Source of the DNA: Brachyhypopomus gauderio
Taxonomy: Eukaryota; Chordata; Actinopteri; Gymnotiformes; Hypopomidae
Direction: 5' to 3'
Length of the DNA stretch: 64,000 bases
NCBI RefSeq assembly: GCF_052324685.1
Contig: NW_027506876.1
Location: forward strand, 558,001 to 622,000
The position numbers were made by a program, and so were the translations under genes. The notes under the pieces were generated by a model. That model ran no database searches. It saw only the letters and a program-made list of their open reading frames with translations, and had not been told where the DNA came from. This document shows, piece by piece, positions 1 through 12,768 of this stretch; positions within the stretch are counted from its first letter, which is position 1; each line of letters starts with the position of its first letter.

Positions 1-2043
1 ATTTACCGTTACCCACTTCAGTTTTTCGAGAACAGTGCTACTTCACAAACTCCTGAGGGGCGCATTAAGCAGTCACACTACTCCGGCAAGGTTTCCTTTC
101 TCCACAAACAAAGTTGTCCCTGGAAAACCATTCATCAGAAAGTTTCCAGCACCTCGACATCTGTCGCCTCGGAGAGGTATGCTCTGAAAGTTGGACCTGC
201 AGAAAGCTATATGGGCCAAATTTGGCTCTGAATGCCATTCTTGGCTGGCCTGGTTTAGTTGTGCCTGTTTGTGCTAAGACTCTACAGTGCAGGTGAGTTC
301 TGCATGCTGAACAGACTGTGCTCAAGTGAGTGCCGAGTTCAACTGAAGCCAGTTTAGAACCAGACAGCACTTAGATGGCTAACAAATAACAGATGCTAGT
401 GTGAGCAGCTAACATCACGTGTATGAGGCTTTGCTAGTGTCTGCTCATCGCTAGGAACATACACATTGTTGCTTAGAGCCTGTAACTCAAAGTTATTTGA
501 GTTATTATAGCCTGTTACTGTTATTTGTGCTTACATTCAGGAAAAAAAACCTAACCCAGTCCAACAGGCGGGAGTGTGGTGAGTTATTTTGTCTGTTTAC
601 TTATAGCGAGGCCTTTTGCCCAAGTTTGTTCAACTGGGAAGGCACATATATGTGCCAACAATGGCCAATAAACTGGTAGTTACAAAAACAGAAGGACGCA
701 ATGAAGTTGACACGGTGCTCGCGGTGGTCGTGTGTATTACAGCGCTTATCGAAGAGGTCGTTTCCACAGCATGTACCCACAGTGTGTGGTTCTCCATAAA
801 GAGGGGAAAGAACAGAGCTGCATTCTTTGGCTGCGTGACAGAGAACGCTAAAAGACTGCAAGCCTAAACAGCTGGACCCCAGGCTTATATACACAGACAC
901 ACACACACACAAAGATGGATGATAACAGCATGGACGGCTTCCCTGAGGCTTCAGCTAATGGACACAGACCCAGGCCAGCCAGACCCAGGCAGACAAGAGG
1001 AAGTCTAGAGACATGGAGACAGCCTACGTTTGAACTCGTGTGTGGCTGTGGCAGGATGAAAGTGTAGTGTACAGGGGTGTTCCTTCTGCCTTAGTAACTC
1101 ACAGGATCATTTATTCATATCACTTAACCTGAAGGAAATTCACAGAATGATGCCGTTATTATGTGGCGTATAGTTTCATTATGGGACAAAAGGTAAGCAA
1201 GTGATAAAAGGCAGTCTCTTCATGCTTGAAGTTTGAATAACTGCAATGTCTGACAAACACGATCATTTTCAGTGCTGCAGTGATGGTAGTTGTTAACCGA
1301 GCAGGGATTTATACATCTTGTCATGCTGCATTAGAGGAGTGTTTGGATGCACTTTGGATTTTGATTGATTTCCTGAGGCTTCTTGGGGTTGGCTGAAATG
1401 CCTGCAAACCCCTCAGCAGGTGTCTCTGACTGGCCAGTGTGCAGAGCGTGAAAGACCAGCGTGGTCCCTTGCTTAAAACCTTTCAGAGTTAGCTAATTCC
1501 AGAATCCATTACTCCAGTTCCAGTCAGCGAATCTCTAATTGCGGAGTCTTACATGCAATATACATTTATTCTTTGACCATCAAAGAATAAATACTGTGGT
1601 GTAAACTAAATTGCCTCTAACATTTGAGATGGACTCATTTAAATGGTCTTTCCTGCGTTCAGACTGAGCTATATTTATGTCTGGCAATCCAGCATATCTG
1701 AAAAAGAGGCAAACTTGTCCAAAATCTAAATTTGACTCTGTGGTCAGCAACAACAACAACGAAAAAAAAACCCAAAATATAGGACTGCATCGGGTGCACT
1801 GGCATGAAACAAAGCAAACATCTCTCCTGCACAAAAGAATTTGTATTAAACTTCGAGACACACTTCAGGGTATTGACATTCATGTCCTATCATAGGCTGG
1901 TTTGTAATGCATATTCATATAGAGATATACATGTTTTGTGCCTTTAAGGGCCCAACATCTATAATAACTATAAATGTTACATTACATTAGGCAACAAGTC
2001 ACATGTAAAAATTTGTACCTAAACAGTGGGCATTTGGATAGGG

Positions 2044-2083
2044 CACACACAAACACACACACACATACACACACACATACACA

Positions 2084-2176
<93 letters not shown>
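2044..2176. repeat. (CA)n microsatellite
   Basis: About 133 bp of nearly pure CA dinucleotide, with a few TACA interruptions in the first 50 bp. It creates spurious Thr-His and Cys-Val frames on the two strands. Confidence 0.97.
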
Positions 2177-2178
<2 letters not shown>

Positions 2179-3462
2179 ACTAGCTGTAATCTGCAACCTG
2201 AGTTCCTGTTCATTTCAAGTTCACATTACAACATGTGTTGATTGATTCCATAGCATAGAGGGAAGTGGATCAGGTACTTTAAGTTGGGGACTTGCTGGAA
2301 AAAATAAAGAAAGATTTCCTAAACACATGTGCCTTGTTTCAGGGGTAACTGGCAAGAGTGTTAGCTGTGTGTGTGTGTGTGTGTGGGGGGGGTTGTGCAC
2401 CAGCTGGGAAATCGATTTGTAAGGGCATGTCTTTCTATTGAAGACTGCCTCTGAGGACACTAAGCAGGCGTTCTTTCAAACAGGAAAAAAAAGAACAGCT
2501 AAAACCCTCCCACAGCTGAACCAGAGGAGACTGAGGCCCTAGTGGTGAACCTCTTTCCTCAGAAAGCCAAAAAAATGAGCAGTGTAACGCGAGATCCAAA
2601 TGGAGGTGAAGAGTCCATGACGAAGAGCACATACAAGGCCAGTATGACACCATCAGAAGAAGAAAGGCAACCTACAGCTTCTTCTTGACACGTTAACCAT
2701 CTGAGAAGGGAGTCAAGCTTAAACGTGGTGAGTTTGTAACTGAGTTTGAATAAGAGAGATGCAAATAACAGTCCAAACTGTCTTGAAGTTGCTGTACTAA
2801 AATCAGAGAGTGGTGGGCTGAAGGGTTTCGCCCTTTGGCCGTCCTGCGGGGGGGTGGAAGGCAGAAAGCACGTCCTGCCGTGTGATTCACGGACTCCTCC
2901 AGCATTATCTGACGTGTCTGGACTGTTCAGTGGATCTAACGAGCTGTGCGGTGTGCTGAATGTCATCCTTTGACAGCTGAATGAAGTTATCAGATATAAG
3001 ACGGGCAGACTTCGTCCATGTGACATTAACGGTCTCTGGAGAGAACAGCTGTAGCGCTAGTGCGTCTTGTGATCTGGTGTGGATGGAAAAATGTACATGT
3101 TGTCCTTGTCTACAAACACCCTTGTGATTATCTGCCAGTAAATCTTTCCTTAGCAGGGCTGCTAACATGTGGCACCAATATATGAATAATGAGTGACAGG
3201 GATATAATCTGTGAAAATTATATTTTTGTGACACGCACACAGTCACAAGCTCACTGGATCTGATAGAAAGCCATAGGCAAGGGATAATATGACCTTTAAC
3301 CTCACCTGGTTAATTAAGTGTAAGCCAAACCACTTGACCTCTCTTCAGACAAATATTTGGTTGTAACATCTTTCCAATGTTTTATATACCCAAAGTACAA
3401 ACTCCACAAGAAAGGAATTTCGTAGATATCTAATTAAATTCAACCTCTGCTACACATTATGG

Positions 3463-3533
<71 letters not shown>
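3463..3533. repeat. (TG)n microsatellite
   Basis: About 70 bp of uninterrupted TG dinucleotide inside loxl2 intron 2. Confidence 0.97.
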
Positions 3534-3534
<1 letters not shown>

Positions 3535-4009
3535 CAGTAGCAACTTTAATCTGCCCTGAATCCCCTGCTAACATAGGCCTGGGCCCCACAATCACTTTCA
3601 TTCTTCTTTAAATACACAGGGTTGTGATTGTGGGCAGAGTTTCCCCTACACATGCTACAGGTCACATGATCAGTGTGGGCTGTACTTGTGGGAGTGGCAT
3701 ACACGGCCGTGTTCTTCAGCTTTAGGACAACAGAGGAGACTCTTCCCCTGATCCATTGAGCTGTCATTGTAATGTATGGGCTAACTGCAACAGGGCACAA
3801 GACCAGAAATGTGACCTTTAACCTGTAACAAACAGAACAAGACGTACAAAAAATATCTGCACAGACTTTGTGGTTTGCATTCAACAAAAGAGTGAAGTCC
3901 CTATTCCAAACTAATACAGAAACACGATGCTTTTTTGTATAAGAAAAAAATGGCCAGAGCTTGGCTGAAGCCTTGTGTTGTAGGCACTGATCAGTACTAA
4001 CTAACCCCA

Positions 4010-4145
4010 ATCCTCACTAATCCTAGATCTAACCCTAACACCAAACAAACCCTAAGGCTAACCCTAACACCATATGTAGCCCTAACCCTAGATCTAACAC
4101 TAACACTAACTAACCCTAAACCTAGACCTAACCTTAACCCTAGAT
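4010..4145. repeat. Degenerate telomere-like (CCCTAA) repeats
   Basis: The stretch is built of CTAACCCTAA-type words, many of them exact CCCTAA or one change away, mixed with CCTAGATCTAAC and CTAACACTAAC variants. The order and spacing are those of a decayed interstitial vertebrate telomeric repeat (CCCTAA on the plus strand). It lies in an intron and not at a chromosome end. Confidence 0.75.
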
Positions 4146-4656
4146 GCTATTTAAATGCACAACTGTCATTTTGACATGATAAGCTGCAAGAGTTGTCCAG
4201 GCATAGACTAAGCCTGAAGAAACTTAGCCCAGGACAGAAAGCTGCACCGAGACAAGGATGGATTTATAAAAGGAAATTCCATCTCACCATGTAATTTAGT
4301 GCAAACTCAGGCTTAACCTGTGTCTGGCCCCGCAAGATTAAGTACCATTTATGGGTTTTAAAGAACACTGCTTTGCAAAGTCAGCCAGTTAAAGCTGCAT
4401 ATGCAGCTGCAAGCCCCTGAACCCACTCCAGGGCATGTAGGAGGCTTAGAGTAATGCCACTGATCCCAGACCAGCTGGCCACACAAACCTGCACCATTCA
4501 AAAGTGCTTGAGAGATGGAAAACTGATCCAGGGTCAGCAGGATTAGGCCAAAATACTAAGTAAACACAAGCTGGGCCTCTCATCTGTAGGGAGGGGGGTA
4601 TAGGGACATATGAGTCACCTGTGCTTGATGCAGCCAGAGACACTCAAAACAGTAAT

Positions 4657-4830
4657 GGGATTAATTATGGAGATACTCCTACTGCAGCTCAAATCCAGGG
4701 ATTAATTGTGGAGATACTCTTACTGAAGTTTAAAATTAGGGATTAACTGTGGAGAAATACCTCCTGCTGCAGCTCAAAACCAGGGAGTAATTGTGGGGAT
4801 ACTCCTGCTGTAGCTAAAAACCAGGGATTT
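4657..4830. repeat. ~42-bp tandem repeat, four copies
   Basis: Four imperfect copies of a unit containing GGGATTAATTGTGGAGATAC, then a TCC-TACTGCAGCTCAAA-CCA part. Copies start near 4657, 4698, 4739 and 4783 and differ by substitutions and small indels. Confidence 0.8.
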
Positions 4831-6390
4831 GGTTAAAGGATCAGCGCTCTATACTGAGACTAATGACTGCAAGGTCAAAGTATTTTTCAGTCTTGCACCT
4901 ACACACACGTTCTGAACATGCATGCGGTCTGTTCTGTAATGCAATGTGCGCAGTTCTAACATTAAAACCTTGTGTGCATTCATGTGTGTGCTTTGTTTGT
5001 GTTGTGAGGGAACACTGAATAATAGTGCTCAGTGCCTCCTGATGTGAACTCTCTGCGACATTAGCGCTGAAAGGCGGCGCTCGTGCAGGCAGCACGCGCC
5101 ACTGCGGTGAGGCAAACGTGTCCAGTACACCAGGATCCCAAACACAGAGGGAAACAAACTTGTTTATCACAGCTGTGGACCGCTCAGCTGGATCGCAAAC
5201 AACAGGCAATACACGTCGCTAGTATAGTCTAGTAGAGGTAGGTGATGTAAAATTAGCATGGGGAATTATTTTCGTCTTGAGGAGGGACGGAGGGGCGAAA
5301 CCCTTGTTAATTACTCAATGTGATGTTTGATACTCGTCCTGCCTGCTCAAAAAGTAAACGAGGCATTAAAAGTGTTTGATAGCGTGCAATCTTAAAATCT
5401 GGGCACTCCAAAATGCAAAACATTCTGTTGACAAATAAGAGAAAATTATTATGACCAGGATGAAGGTTTTCATGTCTAGTATAACTACAGTTAAGACGTT
5501 TTATTGTCGTTTTCACTCATAATGATCTTGTGTGGGCCGATGATCAACGCTGGTTCCGCGTGAGTTCCTTTTACAGTTTAATCCAGTTCAAACATTCATT
5601 TATTAAATGAGATGTTATCTGTTTAAAGCTTGCCTCACTTCCTTTTCTTCACAACACACACACGATCCAACAAGACCGTTTCAGCAGTGCCGTGTACCTT
5701 ATAAAGCTCATTCCACCTCACCGGCCCAGACGGGCCTGAACGGGTCTGCTGTGCATTAGCTCGTCATCACTACCGCCTCCGAGAGCGTGCCGCGTGCAGC
5801 ACGTGCGGACCAACGCCGGATGGAAAAGCTGACACGTGCATTTTCTCCCGCTGTCTCCAGGGCTTGTCTCCAGACGTCTGCATGTCTGAGGGCCGGCATG
5901 ACTGACTCAGAATTCCTACCTGCCTTTCTGTTCATAAGAAACCGTCACTCTATTCCTCTCGTCAGTTAATTTACTAAATTATTACCAATTCTTTAAATTC
6001 TTAATGAACTAATTGTAATATTTATTCTTTGAAGGGATTTGTGCTATATACACTTTTGTGAACCAGGTGTTGTTGTTTTCAATCAGATCACTTGCAAAGC
6101 TCAGCAGTGTTTGAAGAAAAGAGCTGAATTTGACACCCCCGTTTGTGGTGGACTGAGATTTTCATCCTCCATCTTGAGTCCAGATGCGAAAACCACAGCT
6201 CTAGACCATTTGTAAGTTAGTTAATGATCACCTCAGAACAAGTTACGGTAGTAATGTATAGACCCATACACAGCTAACGAAGCTTAGCATGAGGGAGTGC
6301 AGTCAGATGTTCCCTGTGGTGAACAACGTTACGCTGTGAGCCCAGAGACGTGACAAGGTGGGTGAAAGTGTCAAACGTGAGGACACTCAC

Positions 6391-6566
6391 ATCGATGTTA
6401 TTGGTGAGCGGGCTGAGGAACCGGAACCCTGGAATCCTCTTGTCACTGCAGACCACGCCCACGTCTTCAGAGTGTTTGCAGTCGGACACGCCGATGCCGT
6501 TGGACTCGCACTGTGCCAAAGTATTCTCCTTCCCCGTGCAGTGGACATTATCGAACCATATGCGGC
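6391..6566 (-). CDS. loxl2: loxl2 coding exon 2
   Basis: 176 bp, flanked by a CAATAG acceptor and an ATCGAT|GTGAGT donor. It encodes the second half of SRCR domain 1, including the conserved cysteines of DNVHCTG, LAQCESNG, DCKHSED and GVVCSDKR, and ends in phase 0 after TNNID. Confidence 0.9.
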
Positions 6567-7390
6567 CTATTGAAAACAAGAAGTGGTCAGTTCTCTGAGG
6601 TCTGAGGTCAGTTCTCAGGGAGGTTTATGTAAATCTGAAATTTCTGTTAAAATTGAGGGACATTTGTAGGCTAATAGGCTACTATTACAGGCTATTTTAA
6701 TTGCAGCTGTTAACTAAATTACCTAATGCAATATCAATAAAACTATACTACCATGACCAATCTAGTGGTTTTAAATCACTTACAAATCACTTATTTATGA
6801 ACAGAATGTAAAGGCAGTAGACATAAAACCATTGAAACTCCCGCTGAGAGCTGTTATAGTCATGCTCACCTTAAAACACTCAGCTAATAACTGATGCACA
6901 CTCAGTCTCATGGATTTAATTAGTTAGCCAATGTTTGTTTTAATTTTGTTTTAATTTTTGTTTTAATTAGTTAGCCAATGATGGTGTGCTAACGTGGTGG
7001 TGGTATGCTAATGTGGTGTACTACCATGGCGACAGCGAGTGATGGCAGCTTACCTTCGCCTTTCCCATACTTGGAGGAGGGCGCCCAGGAGACAGCCTCG
7101 ACGTAGCCCAGTTCCCTGCACACCACCTGGGCTGCGTGGATGTTGAAGTCGTCGTCACAGACGGTGCCCCACTGACCGTCGTAGAAGACCTCCACGCGGC
7201 CCTCGTTGTGCTTGCGTTTCTCCCCGGCTAGCCGCAGCAGGACCTTGGGTACGTCAGCGGGGATCTGCAGAGGTGTGTAGTGTTCCTCGACAGGCTCTGG
7301 GTACCCCAGGTACTCGTATTGCGAGCGGCACGTGCCCCAGAGGCAGGACAGCGCCCCCAGATGGCAAAGGATGGACCAGAGGGCTGACAT
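6391..7390 (-). CDS. loxl2: LOXL2-type lysyl oxidase, 5' coding exons only (partial)
   Basis: Secreted copper amine oxidase of the lysyl oxidase-like family, which oxidises lysines of collagen and elastin in the extracellular matrix. Only the N-terminus is here: coding exon 1 (7390-7054) and coding exon 2 (6566-6391), 171 residues joined in phase. Residues 1-23 form a signal peptide. A first SRCR domain starts near residue 49 and carries KRKHNEGRVEV, GQWGTVCDDDF, VVCRELGYVEA and, across the splice, YGKGEGRIWFDN, then DCKHSEDVGVVCSDKRIPGF. These strings fit LOXL2 better than LOXL3 or LOXL4. The other three SRCR domains and the catalytic domain are absent, because no matching exon occurs between 1 and 6390. 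A TTTGCAG acceptor lies 11 nt before the ATG, so at least one non-coding 5' exon must lie at higher coordinates. The 487-bp intron between the two exons holds nothing recognisable. The a or b copy is unresolved. Confidence 0.9.
7054..7390 (-). CDS. loxl2: loxl2 coding exon 1
   Basis: The ATG is at 7390-7388. The exon body begins at 7401 after a TTTGCAG acceptor. It encodes the signal peptide, a Tyr/Pro-rich linker and the first half of SRCR domain 1, ending GKGE plus one base. The donor is GAAG|GTAAGC (phase 1). Confidence 0.9.
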
Positions 7391-7684
7391 ATTTAAGCAG
7401 TCTGCAAACGAACAAAGAGTGAGAAGAACAGCAGTCAGTTGGGCCCATTTGTACTTGCAATCCGCCTCAAATGGAGGAAAATTTATTTGAGGCTGTATGG
7501 CCGTAGTTCACGCCAGACGAATTGGAGCATTTTGCTCCAAACACCAATGATAAAAGGCTTTAACATTTATAAAGGAGATGAAGACAGCTCGGCACCACTG
7601 AAGCAGCACTGATGAACATCAGGTAATCATGAAGACCACCATGGCATTTTGACTAATGCTCACCCATTCATCAACATGGGTGCA

Positions 7685-7788
7685 GTAAGACCTGGTACTG
7701 AAGTAAGACCTGGTACTGAAGTAAGGCCTGGTACTGAAGTAAGCCTGGTACTGAAGTAAGCCTGGTACTGAAGTAAACCTGGTACTGA
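7685..7788. repeat. ~19-20-bp minisatellite upstream of loxl2
   Basis: About five to six copies of CCTGGTACTGAAGTAAG and close variants, some with an extra A or GA at the unit junction. It lies about 300 bp upstream of the first loxl2 coding exon, in the intron after a presumed 5' UTR exon. Confidence 0.85.
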
Positions 7789-8462
7789 AATGCATGAGAA
7801 GCTAGAATGGTGTGGCATTACATCACAGCCCCACTGTAACTAGCTGTCAGACATTATCTTTAAATGCCAAAAGAAGAGATGTCAGGATGAATGAGGGTGG
7901 CAGAGAGGGTACAGTCTGTATGTACGGATAAATTCCTATGTCAGAGCAATACAGAAGGCACCAAAGACATTCAGGAAGAGTGCTGAGATCTCGTTTTCTT
8001 CAAAGCACTCTCATAAGATCTCCACAGCAAGATAAAAGCAGAAACTCCAGACACACACTCTGACGCAGTATGTCAGAACTGTTTTCAGTCTCTAAACGAA
8101 CTGCAAGTCAGTGGTAAAATATATTACAATTCTGAGCTGGGAAAAGCAAAAGAAGGGTCATGTGACCCTAATTCAGATGTGGCAGCCAGTCGTGAACCTC
8201 GTGAACTCCAAAGAAGTTTCCATGCCTGCCCCTGCCGCAGGTTTTCGGCAGCCGGAACACAGTGTGGCTGTGGTTACACAAGTCTGGAAAAACGTGCACA
8301 CTTTGAAACAAATGTCCACCCCAGAGCCCATCAGGTGGTCCAGTGTAAGAGCCACAGGCCATGTGTACTGGTGAACACAACCGCAGGCGTGAGCTCAAAA
8401 TCCTGACTCGACTAAAAATTACCCTCGTGCATTTGCAAATTACATCATTTTGATATTTGACA

Positions 8463-8584
8463 CGGCCCTGGTGCTAAACTAATACAAATAATCTACATTG
8501 GTCTGACATATGATATAGTCCTAGTGCTAAACTAATACAAATAATCCACATTGTTCTGATATATGACACCGTCCTAGTGCTGAA
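8463..8584. repeat. ~55-bp direct duplication
   Basis: Two near-identical copies of a segment with the core GTGCTAAACTAATACAAATA (about 8470 and 8524), followed by AATC-ACATTG-TCTGA and ending in a GTCCTAGTGCT motif, with a third partial copy beginning at about 8574. Confidence 0.8.
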
Positions 8585-10859
8585 CTCTTTGAGCATGGGT
8601 GAGGCTTCACCGCAAAGTATTTGAACATGTTTCTGATTATATAGCTTAAGAATCAGCTGAAAAATATTAGACCCAGTGCTACGAATGAAACAAGAACATC
8701 TGTAAAACCTTTAAATGAGCCTACGATGTAACATCAGTGAATTAAGGTAATATTCCACCTGAAAAAATATGACCACATAAAATTTCAAAGGAGCTTGCTG
8801 ACATGACTACAAGCTGTTGTTCAACTTGAGTGATGGCACTCTGACAAAGGGATGTAGGTTGTAGATTTAGGGGAGAATGTTCAGTAGAAGGGTTTGGCAA
8901 TATCCTCTTATTTCAAAAAATAATACAGTAAAGGCATCCTGACACTACAGTGATACATAAAAACATCACGCGTACATGTCTGTCTGAAGTAAAGACTGGC
9001 AAAGATCCTGCAAGCAGTAGTGATTTTTTAAAGTGTTGCCTTATATGATTGCCTCTAAAGTCAGGCTGTTGTCTGTGGGGAGACAGGGAGCCAGGACAGC
9101 CAGGAGATCCAGGCAGCGCTGCATATTTGCCGTAGGTCATTATGAAGGGGATTCCAGCTCAGCACCAGAGGTCAAATGTCACTGAGAGTAAACGCTTGCA
9201 GGGGCTCGTGACCCGGGTTCTTTGTTATACGGGTAACAACGGAAAGAATCATCAAGTTTTACTTAAAAACGTTATTTGTGGAACTTTTCTAATGAGCGTT
9301 TTTCCTCTTTTTCGCACTTTGTCGCTTCTTCCTTTCCTTTCCCTCTTCACCTCTTTTCCTACGCTGACGTGACATGCTGCCTGCGGTGCGAGTTATTACT
9401 TAACTAGGCATCCATCACTTATAGTTTTGCTTAACGTCTAACGTCTACTTTTCATACTTCTATACATGTTGTATAGTATAAAACAAACAGACTTAAAGCA
9501 GACACCGAAACAAACAATCAATATATTGTTAGAAATATATATTGTTGTTCCTTGTAAAACCTTTAAATTACGCTCAGCCTCACAAAGCAGTTGTGAACAG
9601 AACATAGACGGACTGGAAAACTTACTTTGATGAAAAAAGCGAAATTGGACTTCTGTTTTTGAACTCCTTTCGCAGTCCAACGCAATGGTCCTCTAGTCTG
9701 TTATTCTCCCCAAACTTTCACTCGTTATCTTCCCGGACCAAGTCACGCCTTCCTGAACACTCCTCACGGTCCCCATGGCATATTTAGGTGGGACATGACT
9801 CAAATTCCTGTAGGACAGGACTTCATGGAATACGTGCACAATCGTCCGTCTGAAGAATGTTGCTGCTCATAAATACACATTTATATTTTTGTCCAGAGAA
9901 GCAGAGGTCCCCCATCCCCCCTCACGCGCACACAAACATAATTCTGCAGAAATGTTGAGATCTTTGTTCCGCGCAAGGCACAATGGGCTAATACTAATTA
10001 GCTAACGATAATTTAATGGAATGGACTTAAGATGTTTCAAATAAGTGTTGGTTTGGACTTATTAAACAAGAATTTGACTACTGTATGCAGTTTCGATATT
10101 TCATCGTTTCACTTCAAAGGTTCGCGAACTGTTTTATCTCGTCGCAATCATCGATGTGTATATGGGTGCATACCTCCCCCTTGTGGATATATTTAGACGG
10201 TTAAAGGTGGTGAGACTAAACGGGAATTGTTAAGGTGTGTGATCGAGCTCTGGCTGTCTCCCTCCTCATTTCCTTTATTATCCTGCTGCTGAGCTAGGAT
10301 GAGTCATGATAACAGTGATTATGTGGCTGAAATAGACATTGGGAATACTGATTCGGGGTCAGTAATAATTGCAGTAATTACATAACTCTAAAGGGGCTGG
10401 GGTCAGGTCTGGCTTTCTCCCTGCTTATTTCCTTGATTTCCCTGATTCCTCCCAACTGGCCCTCATGCTGGACGTGCTGCCGCACACATTCCACCGGACC
10501 TGATTCAGCTTGCAGATTTCAGCAGTGAGCTAGCATATTAATTCCAGGACACCAATGACTGGAGAGATACTGACCATCAGGTCACTCAGCACACAGATGC
10601 CAGATTGTTGGACAATGCCATGCCATTCAAGAAAAGAAGAGACTCTTACTGACACAACTGTTTCATACTTTTGGGTCACTGGGACACTAGATAATAAACG
10701 TCACTGCTCCCTTATGGATCTGATCTGTTAGAGCTAAATCTACTGGTCTCTGTTATTATCTCTAAGTCATATATAACTACCAAGTGCATTCCAAACAGAG
10801 ATAAACTAGAAACTAACCTAGTATTCCTTCTCTCTGACCAGCTATGTAACTGCCCCTCT

Positions 10860-11450
10860 TGTCTCTAACCAGCAGTATTACTGCCCCTCTTGTCTCTGAT
10901 GGGCAATTTCTTCTGATGCAAACATGACCTTGAAGAACAGCTCTGGTCTGCCCTTCAGACCAGCCTGACTGCTATGGCCTCTCCAACAGAAGCCTCATCA
11001 ATCTGCATATTACACATGCTCTACTGGGTATGGAGTCTTCACCGAGGAGCCAGTCAGCACTGCCGCTCTCGAGTTATTTACTGTGCCAACTCTGACTCTG
11101 ACTGTTAATTTGTTCTCACTGAATAATCTGAGTACCTGTGCCAAATATTTATTAGTCATTTTTAAGGATTACAATCTGTTCTTAGTATGTTTCAGGGCAA
11201 GTTAAAAGCAAAAGCAACATTTTTTGGGTGCTAGACATTTGCCATATGGTGTCAGCTGGAGAAACATGGCTTTGCCTGCATGGGTTCCTCTTCAGGTTTC
11301 TTCCTCAAGTTCTCGGGGAGTTTTTGAATCCTACTGTCGGTTCAGCCGGCTCTGTGGGTCTCTGCCCCTGGAGTCTTGTTCTCTCTGAGTTCTGTATAAC
11401 TGCTTTGTGGTAACACATGTCAATGTAACAAGGACATTACACAGTAAGCA
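10860..11450 (+). mobile_element. L2-like LINE 3' remnant
   Basis: The segment resembles the 3' part of the L2-like LINEs common in fish: CTGCTATGG near 10.97 kb, then GGTTCCTCTTCAGGTTTC and a GGGAGTTTTT tract near 11.3 kb, then TTCTGTATAACTGCTTTGTG close to the 3' end. It has no usable reading frame. Boundaries are approximate, and the family call rests on remembered consensus features. Confidence 0.5.
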
Positions 11451-12080
11451 TGACTGGTCCAGTCATTGTTGTCTGGTTTTGGTGAGCAGTCTTTCGCCGT
11501 CATTATTTAAATGTAGCAGCATGATGTAGAGATGAAAAGGTCACTGAATTGCGATTCACAGAGGGGTATCATGTAAGTAACAGAAGGCAGTGAACTTCAG
11601 GTGGGATTTCAGGAGCAGCACCATTCTAATGTGAAGAGGACATGATCATGCATAAAATTTACCATAATATATCAGTCTACTAACATTCATATTTTGTTTG
11701 TTTGATTATGTGCTACCTGAATGTATTATCATGGATGTTTTAAATGCCACAAGTCTAAATCTTGAGCATTTTGACAAAGCATTCAGACGCCCTTCTGAAT
11801 AAAATAATAGCACTAATATAACATAATTATGTCACTACTTACGATATAGAATGAACATCTATGTACTTACATAATGGAAAAAGAGAATTATCATTAGACA
11901 GTGTGTTACACTGTAACGTGCACTGTAACAGAGATGATATAGGCCTGTCTAGTGTGACCATATTGCAACTCATGTTACTACGGTTGAAATGAAGAGTAGA
12001 ACAGGGTGTAGAAAATATTTTAGTCATTGGTCTGACAAAGATGGATAACGCAATTTGGAATTTTTGTTTTAATTTGAGGT

Positions 12081-12086
12081 TTTATT
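12081..12086 (-). promoter_or_regulatory. Candidate poly(A) signal for histone H1
   Basis: AATAAA on the minus strand about 680 nt after the H1 stop, with no histone stem-loop in between. It is a candidate only; such hexamers are common in this AT-rich flank. Confidence 0.35.
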
Positions 12087-12768
12087 TTTAAATGATTATA
12101 AGGAAAATCTTAAATTTTTAATGAGAAACAAAGACAAAAAAAAAACACCACACCCTCTCTTGGTAAGGGCATGCTAACAAAAAATTAAAACACCATTGAA
12201 CAAATAAATAAATTACATGTTTGTTGTGTTATATACAGGAAGTCAAAACAATTAATATTTACAAAATAATATTTCAAAATAGTTCGTCTCTCTCTCGCGC
12301 GCACACACGCGCACATTGGGAATTGATAAATAAAATGCAAAATAAAAGACCGAAAAGCAATTAAAGCGTATGTACAAACAGCTTTAGTGTAGGACAGGTC
12401 GACTTCTGAAGGTCTGACCGGTTCGAAAGGATTGAAAATCTACACAAAGCCTGATGGGATTTGTGCGTCATTTACAGAGGTAGAGACAGCGCGTTGTGTT
12501 CTCAAAGTCGACGGTAAATCGGTCAGTGACACTTTCCCTGTCTGTTCTCGCTGGTGATATTGTAGACGCAACCAATGTCCGTTTTACAAGAAGCGAGGGT
12601 TTTTTTTGCTTTTTAGCCCCGTAGCGTTTTAACACAGCCTGCACTCCCTTTCATTCAGTTCATAGTATTCTGCTCATGCACTGCGAACATATGCACTTTT
12701 GAAGTAACTTAATGGCTCTCACAAGATCTCACAAGAGTCTTTTAAATTGAGATGTAGTCCACTGGCGC

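Larger units (their letters stand above)
1..6390 (-). other. loxl2 intron 2 (left part), no coding sequence
   Basis: No further loxl2 exon could be found on the minus strand, and no other gene on either strand. The stretch holds long CA and TG microsatellites, a telomere-like block near 4.0-4.15 kb and a four-copy ~42-bp tandem repeat at 4.66-4.83 kb. The open frames here come from low-complexity or AT-rich sequence without domain signatures. Confidence 0.6.
7402..12080. other. Gene-free region between loxl2 and histone H1
   Basis: No protein gene could be supported. It should contain the loxl2 promoter and 5' UTR exon(s), which cannot be located by sequence alone. Contents seen: the 7.7-kb minisatellite, the 8.5-kb duplication and an L2-like LINE remnant at about 10.86-11.45 kb. 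The rest is unique-looking AT-rich sequence. Confidence 0.5.

Noticed and set aside
601-912. Cys-rich minus-strand frame near the left edge that could be a missing loxl2 exon
   Set aside because: It lacks SRCR spacing and LOXL2 words, and has no in-phase acceptor and donor pair.
1974-2241. Thr-His and Cys-Val repeat proteins
   Set aside because: Pure CA microsatellite translated in different frames.
7685-7788. CRISPR-like array
   Set aside because: Direct 19-20-bp units with no unique spacers, in a vertebrate genome; it is a minisatellite.
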